Part shown: positions 21,663-32,713 of the stretch, in pieces
How the letters are laid out: each line of letters begins with the position of its first letter
How positions within the stretch are numbered: position 1 is the first letter of the stretch
From: Chalciporus piperatus
Lineage: Eukaryota > Basidiomycota > Agaricomycetes > Boletales > Boletaceae
DNA length: 64,000 bases
Reading direction: 5' to 3'
NCBI GenBank assembly: GCA_038093975.1
Contig: JBBPTG010000036.1
Location: 121,671-185,670, forward strand
The notes under the pieces: model-generated
What the model saw: the letters and a program-made list of their open reading frames with translations, nothing else
What the model was told of the DNA's origin: nothing
The model's database searches: none
Made by a program: the position numbers and the translations under genes

Positions 21663-24600
21663 CTAACAGCCTTTTCTCTGCCTGCAGCTGTATGACACGA
21701 GTAAGACACTGCTTACGCCGGAGTAACACCCGCGTTTACATACCTCTAAAATTCTTTCCTCCACTGTCCCGGGTACGATTAACTTGTAGATATTGACAGA
21801 AAGCGCTTGGCCGATGCGATCAACCCGACCAAAGGCCTGTTCCTGCATCGCACGTCAATAACATAAAGCGAGTAAATGTGAAGATAGGTAGATTTTCTAC
21901 CTCGAGCGCGGGATTCCACCAAGGTTCCAGGAGTATCACGTTGTTACATTCAGTCAGGTTCAGACCTAAGCAAGAGAAAAATCAACTACCAATGTTTGCG
22001 ACCACAGGAAAAAGTGAGTCTGACCCAACCCTCCAGCTGCAATGGAGATCAGTATACACCGAGTAGTTGTGCTGTTGCGAATAACATCCAGGCTGCTCTC
22101 GCGATCTGCATTGCTCATGCTCCCATCATCTGGGCCAGAAAATCAGGGCTCGGACTGGGGAAATGTCATCTTTGCTCACAGCGTGTGAACACGATACCAT
22201 TGGCATCGAGGAATTTCTGAATGATGTCCAGCATCGTCGTGAAATGGGAGAAGATGATAGTCTTCTCCTGGGAGCGTGAACGTTCGTCAATTTCACGAAG
22301 GAGAATCAAAAGCTGTGTGACTTTGGCCGATTGCCGAGGCAGCGGCGCAAGACCTGCGCCTTCGCTGGTGGTGGTGGTGGCAGCCTCTACCATAGTCCCA
22401 CACCTTTTGCACCGCACGGCTTTTGTCGGTGGCAGTTTTGGCAACCTGGACTACGTAAGACTTTCACCATTAGCATGTAATGGAAGAGATACTCACGGTG
22501 CTTTGCATGATGTACATGTCCTATCCTGGTCTGGATATAATTCATTGAGAAGAACATCAAGTTCCTGACTAAAATTTCGAGCATATTGGATTAAGAAGTC
22601 CAATGGTTCAGGCGACGAGGATGCACGAGCACTGGCTTCACTATCCTGGTGTGCTGGGGACAAGAGCGCCGGATGGACGCAGGCTGGGAAAAGGGTTATA
22701 TATTCATTAGCATTATTGCGGTATATCATGCCAACTGACCTTGACGGAGGCGGAGAATCATCTCCAGTATCGAGGTCAAGGGAGAGCTCGGTCCTCCTTT
22801 GCTCATCATCTCAACCGCCTTGGCCCTGTAACGGCCCTCGAGCATGTCATAGAAATCTCGCTCCTCCCGGTCAAAGTGGCATTGGGTCAGTTGGACTTGG
22901 CGACTGGGCAGTGGGGAGACTTTACAGCGGCGAAGCATGATTACTTTGAGGACCGTCTGGAACAGTTCGTCAGAGAAAACTTGGGCATCAGAGAACCCCG
23001 GCATGCCTGAAGGCGGCGAATTGCCACGCGAGTATGCCCAGCTTTGATGGGCCGGTTGATATAATGATTAAAGCTCTCCCGGTCTGCGAGCGGTCGGACC
23101 TTGAGAAACCTGAAGAAGGAGAATAATTCGTCTACGCTATTCTGTCTGTAGGCGACGAATGTCGGGTGGGCGCAAAACCTTGGCAACTTGAAAGCAATAC
23201 TCACATCGGTGTGCCGGTGAAACACCAACGATATTTCGCAGTCAACTCCGAGCATGCAATCGAGCCTTTGGACTTGTAGGTTTTAATTCGGTGGGCTTCA
23301 TCTATCAGGGTAAACAACATTGTCAGCAATACAGCCCAACGCCAACAAAGAAAGACAGACCTAGGATGACTCTCCACCAGGAAAGCTTAAAAAGTAGACA
23401 CTGTCCTTGGCCGCCTTTCTCAGCATCGCCATTGGTGTCGTTGTCCGTGTGCTGAGATGTGACTGTGCGACCAGTCTCGGGGGAACGTAGACTATATACG
23501 GCATATTCTGATGTGAGAGTCTCATAGGTCGTCAACACAACGCTAGCCTCCTGTAAAACGACGGGGACTGTGGGGGTGGCACACGGTCAGCAAGACGATT
23601 TGATTAACCGGTGATGTAATGACCTTTCTGTCGTGATTGTCCACAGTGATCAACGACCCGTAAACCAATGGCAAACTTCGCAATTTCTGATTTCCACTGC
23701 TTTAGAAGTGCAACAGGACATACAACCCTACGAAGAATATTGTCACTTTGCAAGATAGAAGGATTCGAACTGCGCACAATGTGGCCTTGGACCAACCCTT
23801 CGACCGGTCAAGTGGCGTCGGGGGATTATCCAGTATCCGTGTGATTCCAAGGACGGTTTTCCCCAGGCTGCTCAAAAGGGATAAGCGGTGAATGAGTGAC
23901 GAGTACAGTCAGAACGAAGCATTACCCCATCTCGTCAGCGACAATTCCTCCTTTCTTGATTCCACTCTCGCGGTCACGCATCCAAGCGATACCAGACTTC
24001 TGGTGTTGCAAAAGGACCACCGTCGGTCGTAGGCCACGAATGGACGTGTCACACATCGGCAGTTGGGTGTCGTCATCCTGCAGCGCGAGGGCAACCGACC
24101 CCAGGACACGGGCGCCAACATCACGATCATCAACCAGAGTGGCGTCATGGTCAACGGCAGCACTCTGATCGAGAGGCGTGGAAGGGTATGGCACGGGGGG
24201 AAGTACCTCATCTTCACCCAATGGCAATGGGGGGTCCTGAAGGGCTTCTGGACCACCAGAGCCAGGTAATCGGGGTACGAATGGTATACGGGTAGGCGTG
24301 GGCGTGTTTGGGATGTCATCACAATCCAGTTGGGACGGATTATCTGAGAGAGTTTCGTCTCGCACGCGTGTTCCACCACCAGGGTGAAAGGGTGGCGTGG
24401 AGCCTATCGCGCTGGCGCCGTCGGGCAGTCCCGGAGTTGGTGGCGAGCGTTGGACACGCCGCACCGCCTGAAGAGCTTGACCCATCGGATAGATTCGATT
24501 TTGCAGAGCGATCCGCCGAACCTTCAAGCTGTTCTCGAGAGATGGGGGAAGCATGGTGGTGGGTAGAGGATAAGCAGTGGATGGAGCTCGAAACGACCAT

Positions 24601-24720
24601 TCATATGAATACATTTGCAATCGTGACCGCGCATAAAGCAAGCTGGCTTCGATGACGCGATTGCGATCCTTTTCCTTGAAACAAAGGTGTACTGCCAATC
24701 CATCCAACGACAAAGAGGTC
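21663..24720 (-). CDS. SNF2-family helicase (RAD5-like), possibly 5'-truncated
   Basis: Many short exons. Helicase landmarks in order: [13 protein letters not shown] with GGIVADEMG, then across an intron [12 protein letters not shown] (Walker A); KATL joined through an intron to [15 protein letters not shown] (motif Ia region); [18 protein letters not shown] region and [10 protein letters not shown] (motif III); [78 protein letters not shown] with [18 protein letters not shown] (motifs V-VI). The central CTSCK and CKRCG cysteines could be a relic of the RAD5-type RING. These proteins are DNA-dependent ATPases acting in chromatin remodelling or damage tolerance. The 5' end has no ATG before about 24615 and a stop lies just upstream of 24722; the repeat mosaic begins at about 24735, so the original N-terminus may be lost. 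Confidence 0.8.
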
Positions 24721-24734
24721 ACGTGATATCACGA

Positions 24735-25296
24735 CTAAGCGAGGGTAGACACTCCGGTCGGCTTGCAGCGCGCCATTGAGTCTGAGCTGTAGAAGATGGG
24801 CGGGAAGGTGCTGTCAAACAGGGGATGGCTCGCGGGAGCGTTGGTTATGGGAATTCGGAGTGTTGCTGCATCCGTCCGTGTAGTTGCACAGTTTTGAAGA
24901 GGGGATGGACATGAAGGAGGTGGACAACGATCCGGCAGAAGTGGACAACGATCCGGCAAGGTAGAACGTACCACAAGTACGGCGTGTCGTCCCATGAAGG
25001 GAAGTAGGCTTAGCTGTAGAAGATGGGCGAGAAGGTGCTGTCAAACGGGAGATGGCTCGCGAAAGTGTTCTGCCCGTGTAGTCCGAAAGAGGTGAACAAT
25101 GATCCAACAGAGGTGGACAACGATCCGGCAAGGTCACCAGTGAAGTACATTGAGGGATGTGAGGGGACCGGTGTTCCACGAAATGGGTTTCTTGGTCAAA
25201 CGAGAGATGGCTAGCGGGGGTGTCGGTTCTGGGGTGTAGTGTCGAGTAGAGTGGAAGTGGATGACGATCTGGAAGGGGGGGGGGACTGCGATTCAA
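24735..25296. repeat. Repeat mosaic at the 5' edge of the helicase gene
   Basis: Same building blocks as 9.2-15.6 kb: the ~90-bp module at about 24805-24890, 25035-25080 and 25190-25240, and the GGACAACGATCCGGCA minisatellite at about 24920-24965 and 25085-25135, the first ending with the shared GGCAAGGTAGAA junction. No gene of its own. Confidence 0.7.
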
Positions 25297-25300
25297 GGAG

Positions 25301-25740
25301 CTAAGTCAAGGAGGCACGTGCAAGCCTCGGGACCTCTGAGATAGCGGCCAATCCATACCGCAGTGTATTGCGACGGACGCTAGTCCTGCGATCGGGGAGG
25401 GAAGTCCGTGTCGAAGGCGGTGGATAATTGGGTCTGGTTCTTTCCAAGAGTGATACCGGTGACATCACATTCATAGTTCTTCTCTGCGAATGCGGCCAAT
25501 GTATCCCAACCGCAACCGACGTCGAGGAGATGATCATTGGGCTGGAGGTTGAGCTTTGAGCAGACGAGAGCGAGCTTGTTGTCCTGGAGTTGTTCGAGAG
25601 TCTCGAATGCCTCGAGGTTTGTGACGACACTCGAGGTGTAGATCGTGCGAGGACCAAGGAACCTGACGAATGAGCGATGACCTCAGACCATCTTGGCCCA
25701 GTCGTGTCGTTGCTCCATGATGTCAAGCACGTCACCTAGC
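25301..25740 (-). pseudogene. Sphingolipid C9-methyltransferase-like pseudogene
   Basis: Minus-strand conceptual translation contains blocks typical of fungal sphingolipid C9-methyltransferases (SAM-dependent, cyclopropane-fatty-acid-synthase fold): GDVLDIMEQRHDWAKMV, FLGPRTIYTSS, FETLEQLQDNKLALVCSKL, the SAM-binding motif I as LLDVGCGWDTLAAFA, and VTGITLGKNQT. Intact relatives usually have GCGWGT, so the second Gly of motif I is Asp. A stop follows WAKMV and another comes shortly after the glycine motif. The segment normally lying between the WA(K/S)MV block and the FLGPRxIYTS block is missing. It is a fragment of a roughly 500-residue membrane enzyme, and clearly non-functional. Confidence 0.75.
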
Positions 25741-25745
25741 AGGCA

Positions 25746-26270
25746 TTGTCAGGCGTCACTGCATGTGTCTTGGTGCTCTCCCAGCCCATCGCGCGGTGAG
25801 TTTTATCATGTATTGACTGCGCATCTCGCTGTTTCGAGCCTAAGCCCAACTCAATGAACCTAAGCTGCCTAAAAAGGATAAAACCATGATTGAAACTCCG
25901 CTAGAAGAACCTTAACCTTGTACCACCACCTTGCCATGCCATGCCGACGCTGTCACCAGACCGTGTCGTCGCCATCGTAATCTCGTGCCCTCCGTCTCTG
26001 CGAGCCAAACCGTGGCACGCCTGGACGTGGCATGCCCCCTCCGTCGACCATATGCAGGGATGAAATCGTGATTTACAGAATTTAGTGATACAGGTACCTC
26101 CATTCAAACTTCGTAGATAACAAACAAACTCTCCTCCATCAGTTGTTGCTCGCTTCAAGCTTCAACGTATCACTGGCTATATGACTATGCAACCATCCTG
26201 TACAGTAAGTAGCATCGAGCAATGCCATTTTCGAATGTTGCTACTAGAGCCCATAACGCATGTCTGTCAC
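25746..26270. other. Intergenic, nothing recognised
   Basis: An 85-codon minus-strand open frame (25901-26158) shows no recognisable feature, and the region is otherwise low in coding signal. Probably intergenic or relic sequence. Confidence 0.35.
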
Positions 26271-27889
26271 CTACAACTGTCTTCCTCTCGAGGCCTCCCA
26301 CATGGTGCGCTGATGCTCCACAGGCAAACTTGAACCTCCACGGGGGTCATCGTTCAACGTGATGGCAATGATGATGGCGAGTAGTATCCCTCCAACTGCG
26401 ACACAGCCATAGACTGTCAGACTGCCATCTGTAGTCAATGCGAGTCTAAGTGTGTAAATAGAAACGCACTTGATCCCCTGTACGAAGCAGAGCACTCTTG
26501 CTGAGATGCCCTGCATACGTGAAACTGCAACCAACTGAAATCTATCCCAGTAATTTCGTAGAGCACCATCAGAAGGACAATGGTCTGGAACGGTTGCTTC
26601 GCCAACGGGACTATGTGTATACACGGCGATGGGCCGGTTGATTAAGGCCTTTTGACGCGAGTTAGAACGATTGACTCTGGCAATGACGAAAAGGGTACGA
26701 ACGGTCTGAGAGGCTGGGAGATCGTGACAGAGGGCCAGAGGGATTTCTTCGCCGACGGGACTGCCCATACTTCCAGCCAGGGATAGGGTGATCGAGTCCT
26801 GTGCCATCGACGCAAATTAGAACGACTAAAACCGGAAGGAGCAATCGGGACACAAACAGTATGAGAACTCAGGGAATAGTTGCAGACGGCGTCCGAGAGC
26901 TTAACCAACATATCTTGCATGGATCGAAATTCTTCCACAGCGAGATTCTGATGATCTGCTATTGGGCCGGTACTCAAATCCAGCAACCCTGCGCGAATCT
27001 CATGTACGGCCATTTCTGTTCTCGTGGTCACGAGGTGCTGAACAATTTCTGGGAAATCACCAAAGCGGCGACGGAGTTCCTCTAGGGTCGCATCTTTTGC
27101 GATGATATGCGTCGAAACCGAAGCAGACAGTTGTGCGATTGCAGACGTAAGGAGTGCTATGTCTGCCAATGGTTCGAGTCGATCGACAATGGACGCTACA
27201 CAAATGTGTGAGCAGTTGCCAAGACAGTCAAGAAGGATGGGGGGCGGTACCATATTTGTCGGCAAGCTCAGAGATCCGCTGCCGCATGCTCACCAACTGT
27301 TCTTCAAACGACGCCTGCTGTGCGGCCAGAAGATCCTCTACATTTTCGTGGAAATTTTGTGATGCTTCCGACTATCCTTGCTAGTAAGCTGATCAGGTCC
27401 AGGATGGAATGGGGACCGCTCACCGAACCCTTGAGAGTGGCACGCAACTCGCGAAGAAACCCTTCCGTGCGCTTGAACTCACTGTCGATATTTTCTACCG
27501 CGCTCTCGACGAATGAATGCAAGTTTGCAACATCTTTTCTCATCCCTCGCTGGTTGTCAACACCTATATTTCGCCGTTGTGAGTATATCAACTGCAAACT
27601 TTGTAAATGGTTGGTTACCTGGAGTTTCGATATTTTCAATACTACCTAATGGGGCGGGTTTGTAAGTACATCATGTATCAGTTTGGGGGTATGCTTACCA
27701 GTTTCGGCATGCTCGAGCATCATGATGCTGCTCAACGGATATGGTGGCATTCGGATCTGTCTGAGGGGAAGCTGGGCTGAGCCACCTATAGACGTCACAT
27801 TATAACTTCGCCACAAGCCTTGCCCCACGTGGCTTGCTTTGTTTTCCTATCTGATCAATGGCAGTGCTTTCAACTTCCAACTTCCTCAT
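26271..27889 (-). CDS. Coiled-coil protein with single C-terminal membrane anchor
   Basis: Not recognised by family. A plausible start is the ATG at 27889 (MRKLEVESTAIDQIGKQSKP), joined across a ~44-bp intron to GSAQLPLRQIRMPPYPLSS. Further exons give amphipathic helices: DVANLHSFVESAVENIDSEF, then KNFHENVEDLLAAQQASFEE with QLVSMRQRISELADKYG, then DIALLTSAIAQLSASVSTHI and LEELRRRFGDFPEIVQHL. The last exon has one hydrophobic span (VYGCVAVGGILLAIIIAITL), followed by a tail of about 27 residues ending GRQL. The layout (coiled coil, one tail anchor, short lumenal tail) resembles KASH-type or tail-anchored proteins. It is divergent from the SUN-domain gene, about 140 bp apart. Exon limits in the middle are uncertain. 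Confidence 0.5.
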
Positions 27890-28029
27890 GGATCAATCTA
27901 TTGACGCGGAAAAGCCTGTGACACACGAAGCTCACAAAGGGCTTTGTTTAGTACAGGCTCCAACTAGGTATATATGTGAGACCAAGCGAGTCCACCGTGG
28001 TTTTGAAATCACACCCCACAACGTCAACA

Positions 28030-29247
28030 ATGATGTCGCAGCCCTCGACCCAGTCCTCAGCACTGAAAAACTATGGCAGATACCCTCGGAAGCTGGCTAG
28101 GCACCGTGCGATGGACCAGTCATTCCTCGAAGAAGACTCCGTCTGGCCTCCCCCTGGTACGATTACATCTAAATCGTCGTCAATGACGAGCCTGACATCA
28201 CGGCGTCATGCCACTCCCCGGAATAGATATCAATGCCGTTCCTCACCTCGAAGTGTTGGACGATGCTAGGCCACCTCGGGCGTCTGGAGCTCGTGGTGAG
28301 GTACTTGATGATGCGTATGGCGCTACACGGTGGTAAGCATTCCCAAAGGTTGAATCCGGAAGGGAACGAGCCTCAACTTTACAACCACGGGCAGGTTCTT
28401 TGGCCTTATCGGTTACTTGCTCCAGCTCATTTTATCCGAAATCCTGAAGAACTTCATCATGGCAATTCTTGCCGCAGTTCTTACCTGGAACTATGGCCCT
28501 CTGTTTCAGGGCACTACTACCGGCCTCACGAATGCCACGAATCATGATCTACTCATCACCAGAATAGCCAGTCTCGAGCACGCCATCCTTTTCAACCTTC
28601 CCGGTGGATCGCCCTGGATACATGACGCTCATGTAGGATCTTCCAACGATAGTGTGCCATTGAACTTTGCGTCCCTCGATGCTGGGGCACACTATATGCC
28701 GGAGATCACGTCAACGGGCCACCATGCCCACCTGGGCTTTCCCAATCTTGCTCTCACTCCAAGCCTTGAACCAGGCAACTGTTGGCTGCTTCCTCGGGCC
28801 ACAGGCCACTTGGGTGTCAGACTTTCGAGTAAAGCCATACTCACGCACATTACCCTTAATCACCCCTCGCCTCATGCCTTACCCGAACCTCGCAACGCAC
28901 CACGCAACGTTGTGTTATGGGGTCTTGTGGAAGAAGAATACAATTTAAAACAGTTCAACTCGGATCCAAACGTTCGCGGGCTGTCATACACCCAACCTCC
29001 CCCGAATTTTGTGAAGGCGCAGAAAGATGCCAGCCCCCACGGCGTCTTCATCGAACTCGGTCATTTCCAGTATCAATATCCTCGCTGGAGTTCCAATGGT
29101 CAAGCATTCTCTGTGCATGAGGACGTGATCAAAGCTGGAATCAAATTTGGCATAGTGTTGCTGGAAGTCAGAGGGAACTGGGGTGCAGACGATACTTGCT
29201 TGTATAATTTCCGTATCTACGGGCGTGATGTGCAGCTGGACGTGTAA
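28030..29247 (+). CDS. SUN-domain (Sad1/UNC-84) protein
   Basis: Three exons (28030-28156, 28227-28332, 28395-29247) with GT-AG introns give 361 residues. A nucleoplasmic-type N-terminus (MMSQPSTQSSALKNYGRYPR) is followed by a hydrophobic segment from about residue 79 (FFGLIGYLLQLIL, then FIMAILAAVLTW), a short linker, and a C-terminal SUN domain from about residue 190: PGNCWLLPRATGHLGVRLSS, ILTHITLNHPSPHAL, APRNVVLWGLVE, FSVHEDVIKAGIKFGIVLLE and the diagnostic end GADDTCLYNFRIYGRD. SUN proteins sit in the inner nuclear membrane and bind KASH peptides in the perinuclear space to form LINC bridges. The predicted protein is shorter than many SUN proteins because the coiled coil is brief. The family call is firm. 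Confidence 0.88.
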
Positions 29248-29406
29248 TTTTAAACTGAGTTTATCGGAATCAACGAGCGAATGCTCCTCATGTCATTTGG
29301 TGACGTCCTGTCATACCATTCTGGCCGGTGGTCCTAGTCTCCCGTAGGCACACCCTTAGGTAGGAAGACAGTCGTTCCTACTCTCGTTGGTCCCCATCTA
29401 CTCGCC

Positions 29407-30945
29407 ATGCCCATGCAATATGTCGAAAAATGGAGAAAGTCCGGGTATCACAGCGACTCGATTGACTGTCTTTCGTTTAGCCCAGATGGTTCTTTGCTTG
29501 CAAGCGGTGGCATGGACGGTAACATTGTTTTCTCCGATTCTACCACTGGAGCGAAACATCATGTCATTCGATGTCGTACTCCAGTGCTTTCGTTGAAGTG
29601 GGTATCCACTAGGCCCCGTGAGCTCTGGTCTGGTCTCCAGAATGGAAAGCTGCTTCGAGTTTTCGTTGGTCAGGTGGGCGGACTTCTCTCTCCCTCTCTC
29701 ACCCAGGGACTCTGATCCATCTTCTTTCAGGAGAGGCTCGAGGCGTCGTGTTTTTCTGTACACAAGCATCCTGTCAAGCACCTTTCTTTTGACTATTCTG
29801 GTGCCTTCCTGGCCACAGCTGCTCATTGTGAACTGAAAGTCTGGGAATATCTTTCAGCAGGTATGTCCAACGTACATTTGTGATCCTGTCCTCCATTAAC
29901 ATCTAGAATAGAGCGCTTGCGTCACCTGCACGACATTCCCATTCCCCGCACGGCTCCCGCGGCAGCCACTCCTGACGATCCCATTGTTATTACCTCTATA
30001 CACTGGCTTCGCTTTGGCAAAGACGCGGGTTGTTTGCTAGCCACGTATCTCTATCACGGAATTATGTTCGTTCTATAATGTTCTCATATATGTGCCATGT
30101 CGTTGATCGAAAACACAGTTGTTGGGACCCTCATACTCGAGAAAGCCGTTGGACTATGCCTCTTGGGACTATGATGTGAGTTCTTGTGATCACATCTTCG
30201 AGCTTCGTTCATCGCATATCTTCAAGTGGGCATGCTGCTCTTCACCCCGCGGAAACGTCCATTGCCATTATGAATCAACGCACTGGTGTCGATGTCTGGA
30301 GAGTTCCCTCTGCGATCCACGAATACTCGTTCCAAGTAGAAATGAGAAAGGGAGTACTGCTTCCTGTGATTTGGATTGACAAGGGGTCAAGAGTTCTGAC
30401 CGGAAGCGAGGTCGGAGAAGTGCGAATATGGAACCTTTCGACGGGCAAGAGCCTTCGTCCCTTGCATCACCGTAAGTGCACAACATATGCAGATACACCG
30501 GTGGGACATTGATCCTTGTTCGTTTTCAGCGGGCCAGATTATTCGTGCCATCACGGTATCTAGTCAATTCATGCTACAGCGGGCGTGTGGTTAAACTACT
30601 TTTAACTACAGGCTTTTTATGATGAATCTCGCCATGTCTTCCGTGTCGCAACAGGAAATGCCGAGAGTGAGGAAAGCATTATCCAGGTTTTTGAGGCGGT
30701 TGAGCTCATTAAGCACAGTTTGGGCTGAGTCACCAGGTACTAAACCTGCTCGTTCTAGGGGATGACAGGATAAATGAAATTCATCGCTTTCCGTTCATGG
30801 TAAGCACCGTCTCGACCTCTTCTTTTTGCTCATGCTAAGGTCCAGGCAGCGGTGGCAGCAGGAGGAATCCTACTTCGTAGCTACGATGCCTCTCGCTCGG
30901 ATGTTCTGCGAGTTTTGCTCGGTGGTGCCAACCCGTTAGGTTAAT
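29407..30945 (+). CDS. WD40-repeat protein
   Basis: Starts at ATG 29407 (MPMQYVEKWRKSGYHSDSID), 160 bp after the SUN gene. Several exons carry WD40 strands: CLSFSPDGSLLASGGMDGNI, VLSLKWVSTRPRELWSGLQN, LSFDYSGAFLATAAHCELKV with VWEYL, then GHAALHPAETSIAIMNQRTG with VDVWRVPS, SRVLTGSEVGEVRIWNLSTG and IIRAITAFYDESRHVFRVAT. The last part (DDRINEIHRFPF, AAVAAGGILLRSYDASRSD) may be one or two more exons, so the 3' end is uncertain. Such propellers are protein-interaction scaffolds; no accessory domain shows what process it serves. Confidence 0.7.
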
Positions 30946-31211
30946 TTGACCGTTGTCCTCGTCGCAATCCCCGTTGGCTGGTCGTTCTAGTTATTTCTGT
31001 AACTCCATCTCTAGGCTGTAGCGAATTCAGACTTTTCATATCAGATCTTTCCCGGACATAACAGCCTGAGACAAGTACTTCTCAGGGCTGCATACCCCGT
31101 TGGCAAGCGAGTCGCATTATGTTTTGGCTCGCCTTGTGTCTGCAGCTTGGCTCAGAACACTAGTAAGTTAGCGAAGCTGGCAGCAATGACTATGAACATC
31201 GGACGGCTGGG

Positions 31212-31701
31212 TTGTCGCGCGATATGCTCGACGAGACATACCAACCGAAGACTCCATCATGGAACAGGGTGCAGTCCTCAACCACTTTGTACGACGACAA
31301 CCCCGTTCCTTCGACCTACATCGGTGTCGGTTTCCGAATATTCGTCGACTTCCTATTCGCGCAATCACTCTCCTGCTTCGCTCTCGTCGGACGTCACTCC
31401 CTATGTCTGGCGCGATTCCGGTCTCCGACAACTATACCATCACGTACGAAGAGACATTCGTCATGCCAAACGAGCCGTCCCACGTATCAGAATATATAAA
31501 AAACGATCTCCCAAGTGTCAACTTTTTCAAACATTCGCGTTCATCGTCCTCGACGGTCGTATCAGGTTCGATACGGAGCGACACAGCTGCACCTTCTCGT
31601 TCGCCAGCTCCGAGTCCACCAGCGCCTCAGCGGGACCGTCAAAAACGAGTCGCAAGAGCCATTCGACGCCTTCACGGCCCACTCGAGGAGACACTCGCGA
31701 G
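31212..31701 (+). pseudogene. Ser/Thr-rich coding relic disrupted by a hAT element
   Basis: Three plus-strand frames are open in succession and look like one coding text shifted twice: DETYQPKTPSWNRVQSSTTL in one frame, SVSEYSSTSYSRNHSPASLS in the next, and SDNYTITYEETFVMPNEPSH onwards in the third. The last frame runs straight into the hAT target duplication at 31694-31701. Either two small indels plus the insertion killed it, or short introns were missed. No family recognised. Confidence 0.35.
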
Positions 31702-32390
31702 TAGTGTTTAAAAGTCCAGTTAAGTTAAGTTTTTATACCTCTTTTGACAAAACTGTAACTGTAACTGGTTATCAATTTCGGCAAAATCAGTTTAACTGAA
31801 CTGAAACTTTACATAACTGTCATATCAGTTATGGTCCAGTTTGTGACCGGTCTGTGACCGGTTTTTTGTAATAACTGGACAAACATTAGAAAGCCCTGAT
31901 CCTTAGCTTTAAAATGACCCCTGGATCATGTGATTTGGTTCAGTCCTTGAGAAGATATGCTCATATTATTATATTATCATGATTATCATATGTTTTGGTG
32001 AATATAGCATTGGAATGGAGGTCAAGTTAAGTAAAATACAAGCAAATATATGATTTCAGCAGTGCAAATTAACATGTGTATATGAGTAGAGTGTGTTTCA
32101 ATCAGTCATTTCATCAATTTACTTCAATATTCAGAAAGAAAGTCAAATAAGGTCGAAAAACTTTGTAAAAAATCAGGAAAAATAGTGGTAGATGTCCATA
32201 TATAGGTTATTATTTAAAACCAGTTATAACCAGTTTGTGTACAGTTTTGTAAAATTTTGGAAGTGACAAAACTGAAACTGAAACTGGATGTAACCAGTTA
32301 CAATTTTTCACCTGGTTTCAGTTATATTTCGCTCCAGTTAAGTTAAGTTTCGGTTTTTTTCCAGTTATGTAACTGGACTTTTAAACACTA
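31702..32390. mobile_element. Non-autonomous hAT-type element (MITE), 689 bp
   Basis: Terminal inverted repeats begin TAGTGTTTAAAAGTCCAG and end with the exact reverse complement. The element is bounded on both sides by the 8-bp direct repeat CTCGCGAG (31694-31701 and 32391-32398). An 8-bp duplication and a TIR starting TAGTG (fits YARNG) are hAT hallmarks. The interior is AT-rich, with many AACTG/CAGTT words in both orientations just inside the ends, and codes for no transposase. It must have been moved in trans. Confidence 0.88.
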
Positions 32391-32713
32391 CTCGCGAGCG
32401 GGAACAAAAGACTGCCTGCATGCAGTCACCCCAGAGGGGTGACCGGTGACCTTTTCCTGATGTAGAAGATTAGCTAGATAAATCTAGACCTGTAACGCTG
32501 TAATAACACGTGCGTCCGCCCGTTTTGGATCGGTAGTAGTATACATAATATGTACAGTTATTCTCGTAATCGCAACACCCTTGCCCACCGAAGTTCTATC
32601 TTTCTCAGATGGGACTCAGATACGCCAAAGCGCGGTCAATAAAGGATAGGACAAAGGTCAGTCACCTTTCCCTTCCCAATCCCTTCCCAATCTCATCTCC
32701 ATTATCAACCAAG

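Noticed and set aside
23740..23830. tRNA-like GGATTCGAACTGCGC on the plus strand
   Set aside because: It lies in a short intron and coding exon of the SNF2 helicase; no cloverleaf forms.
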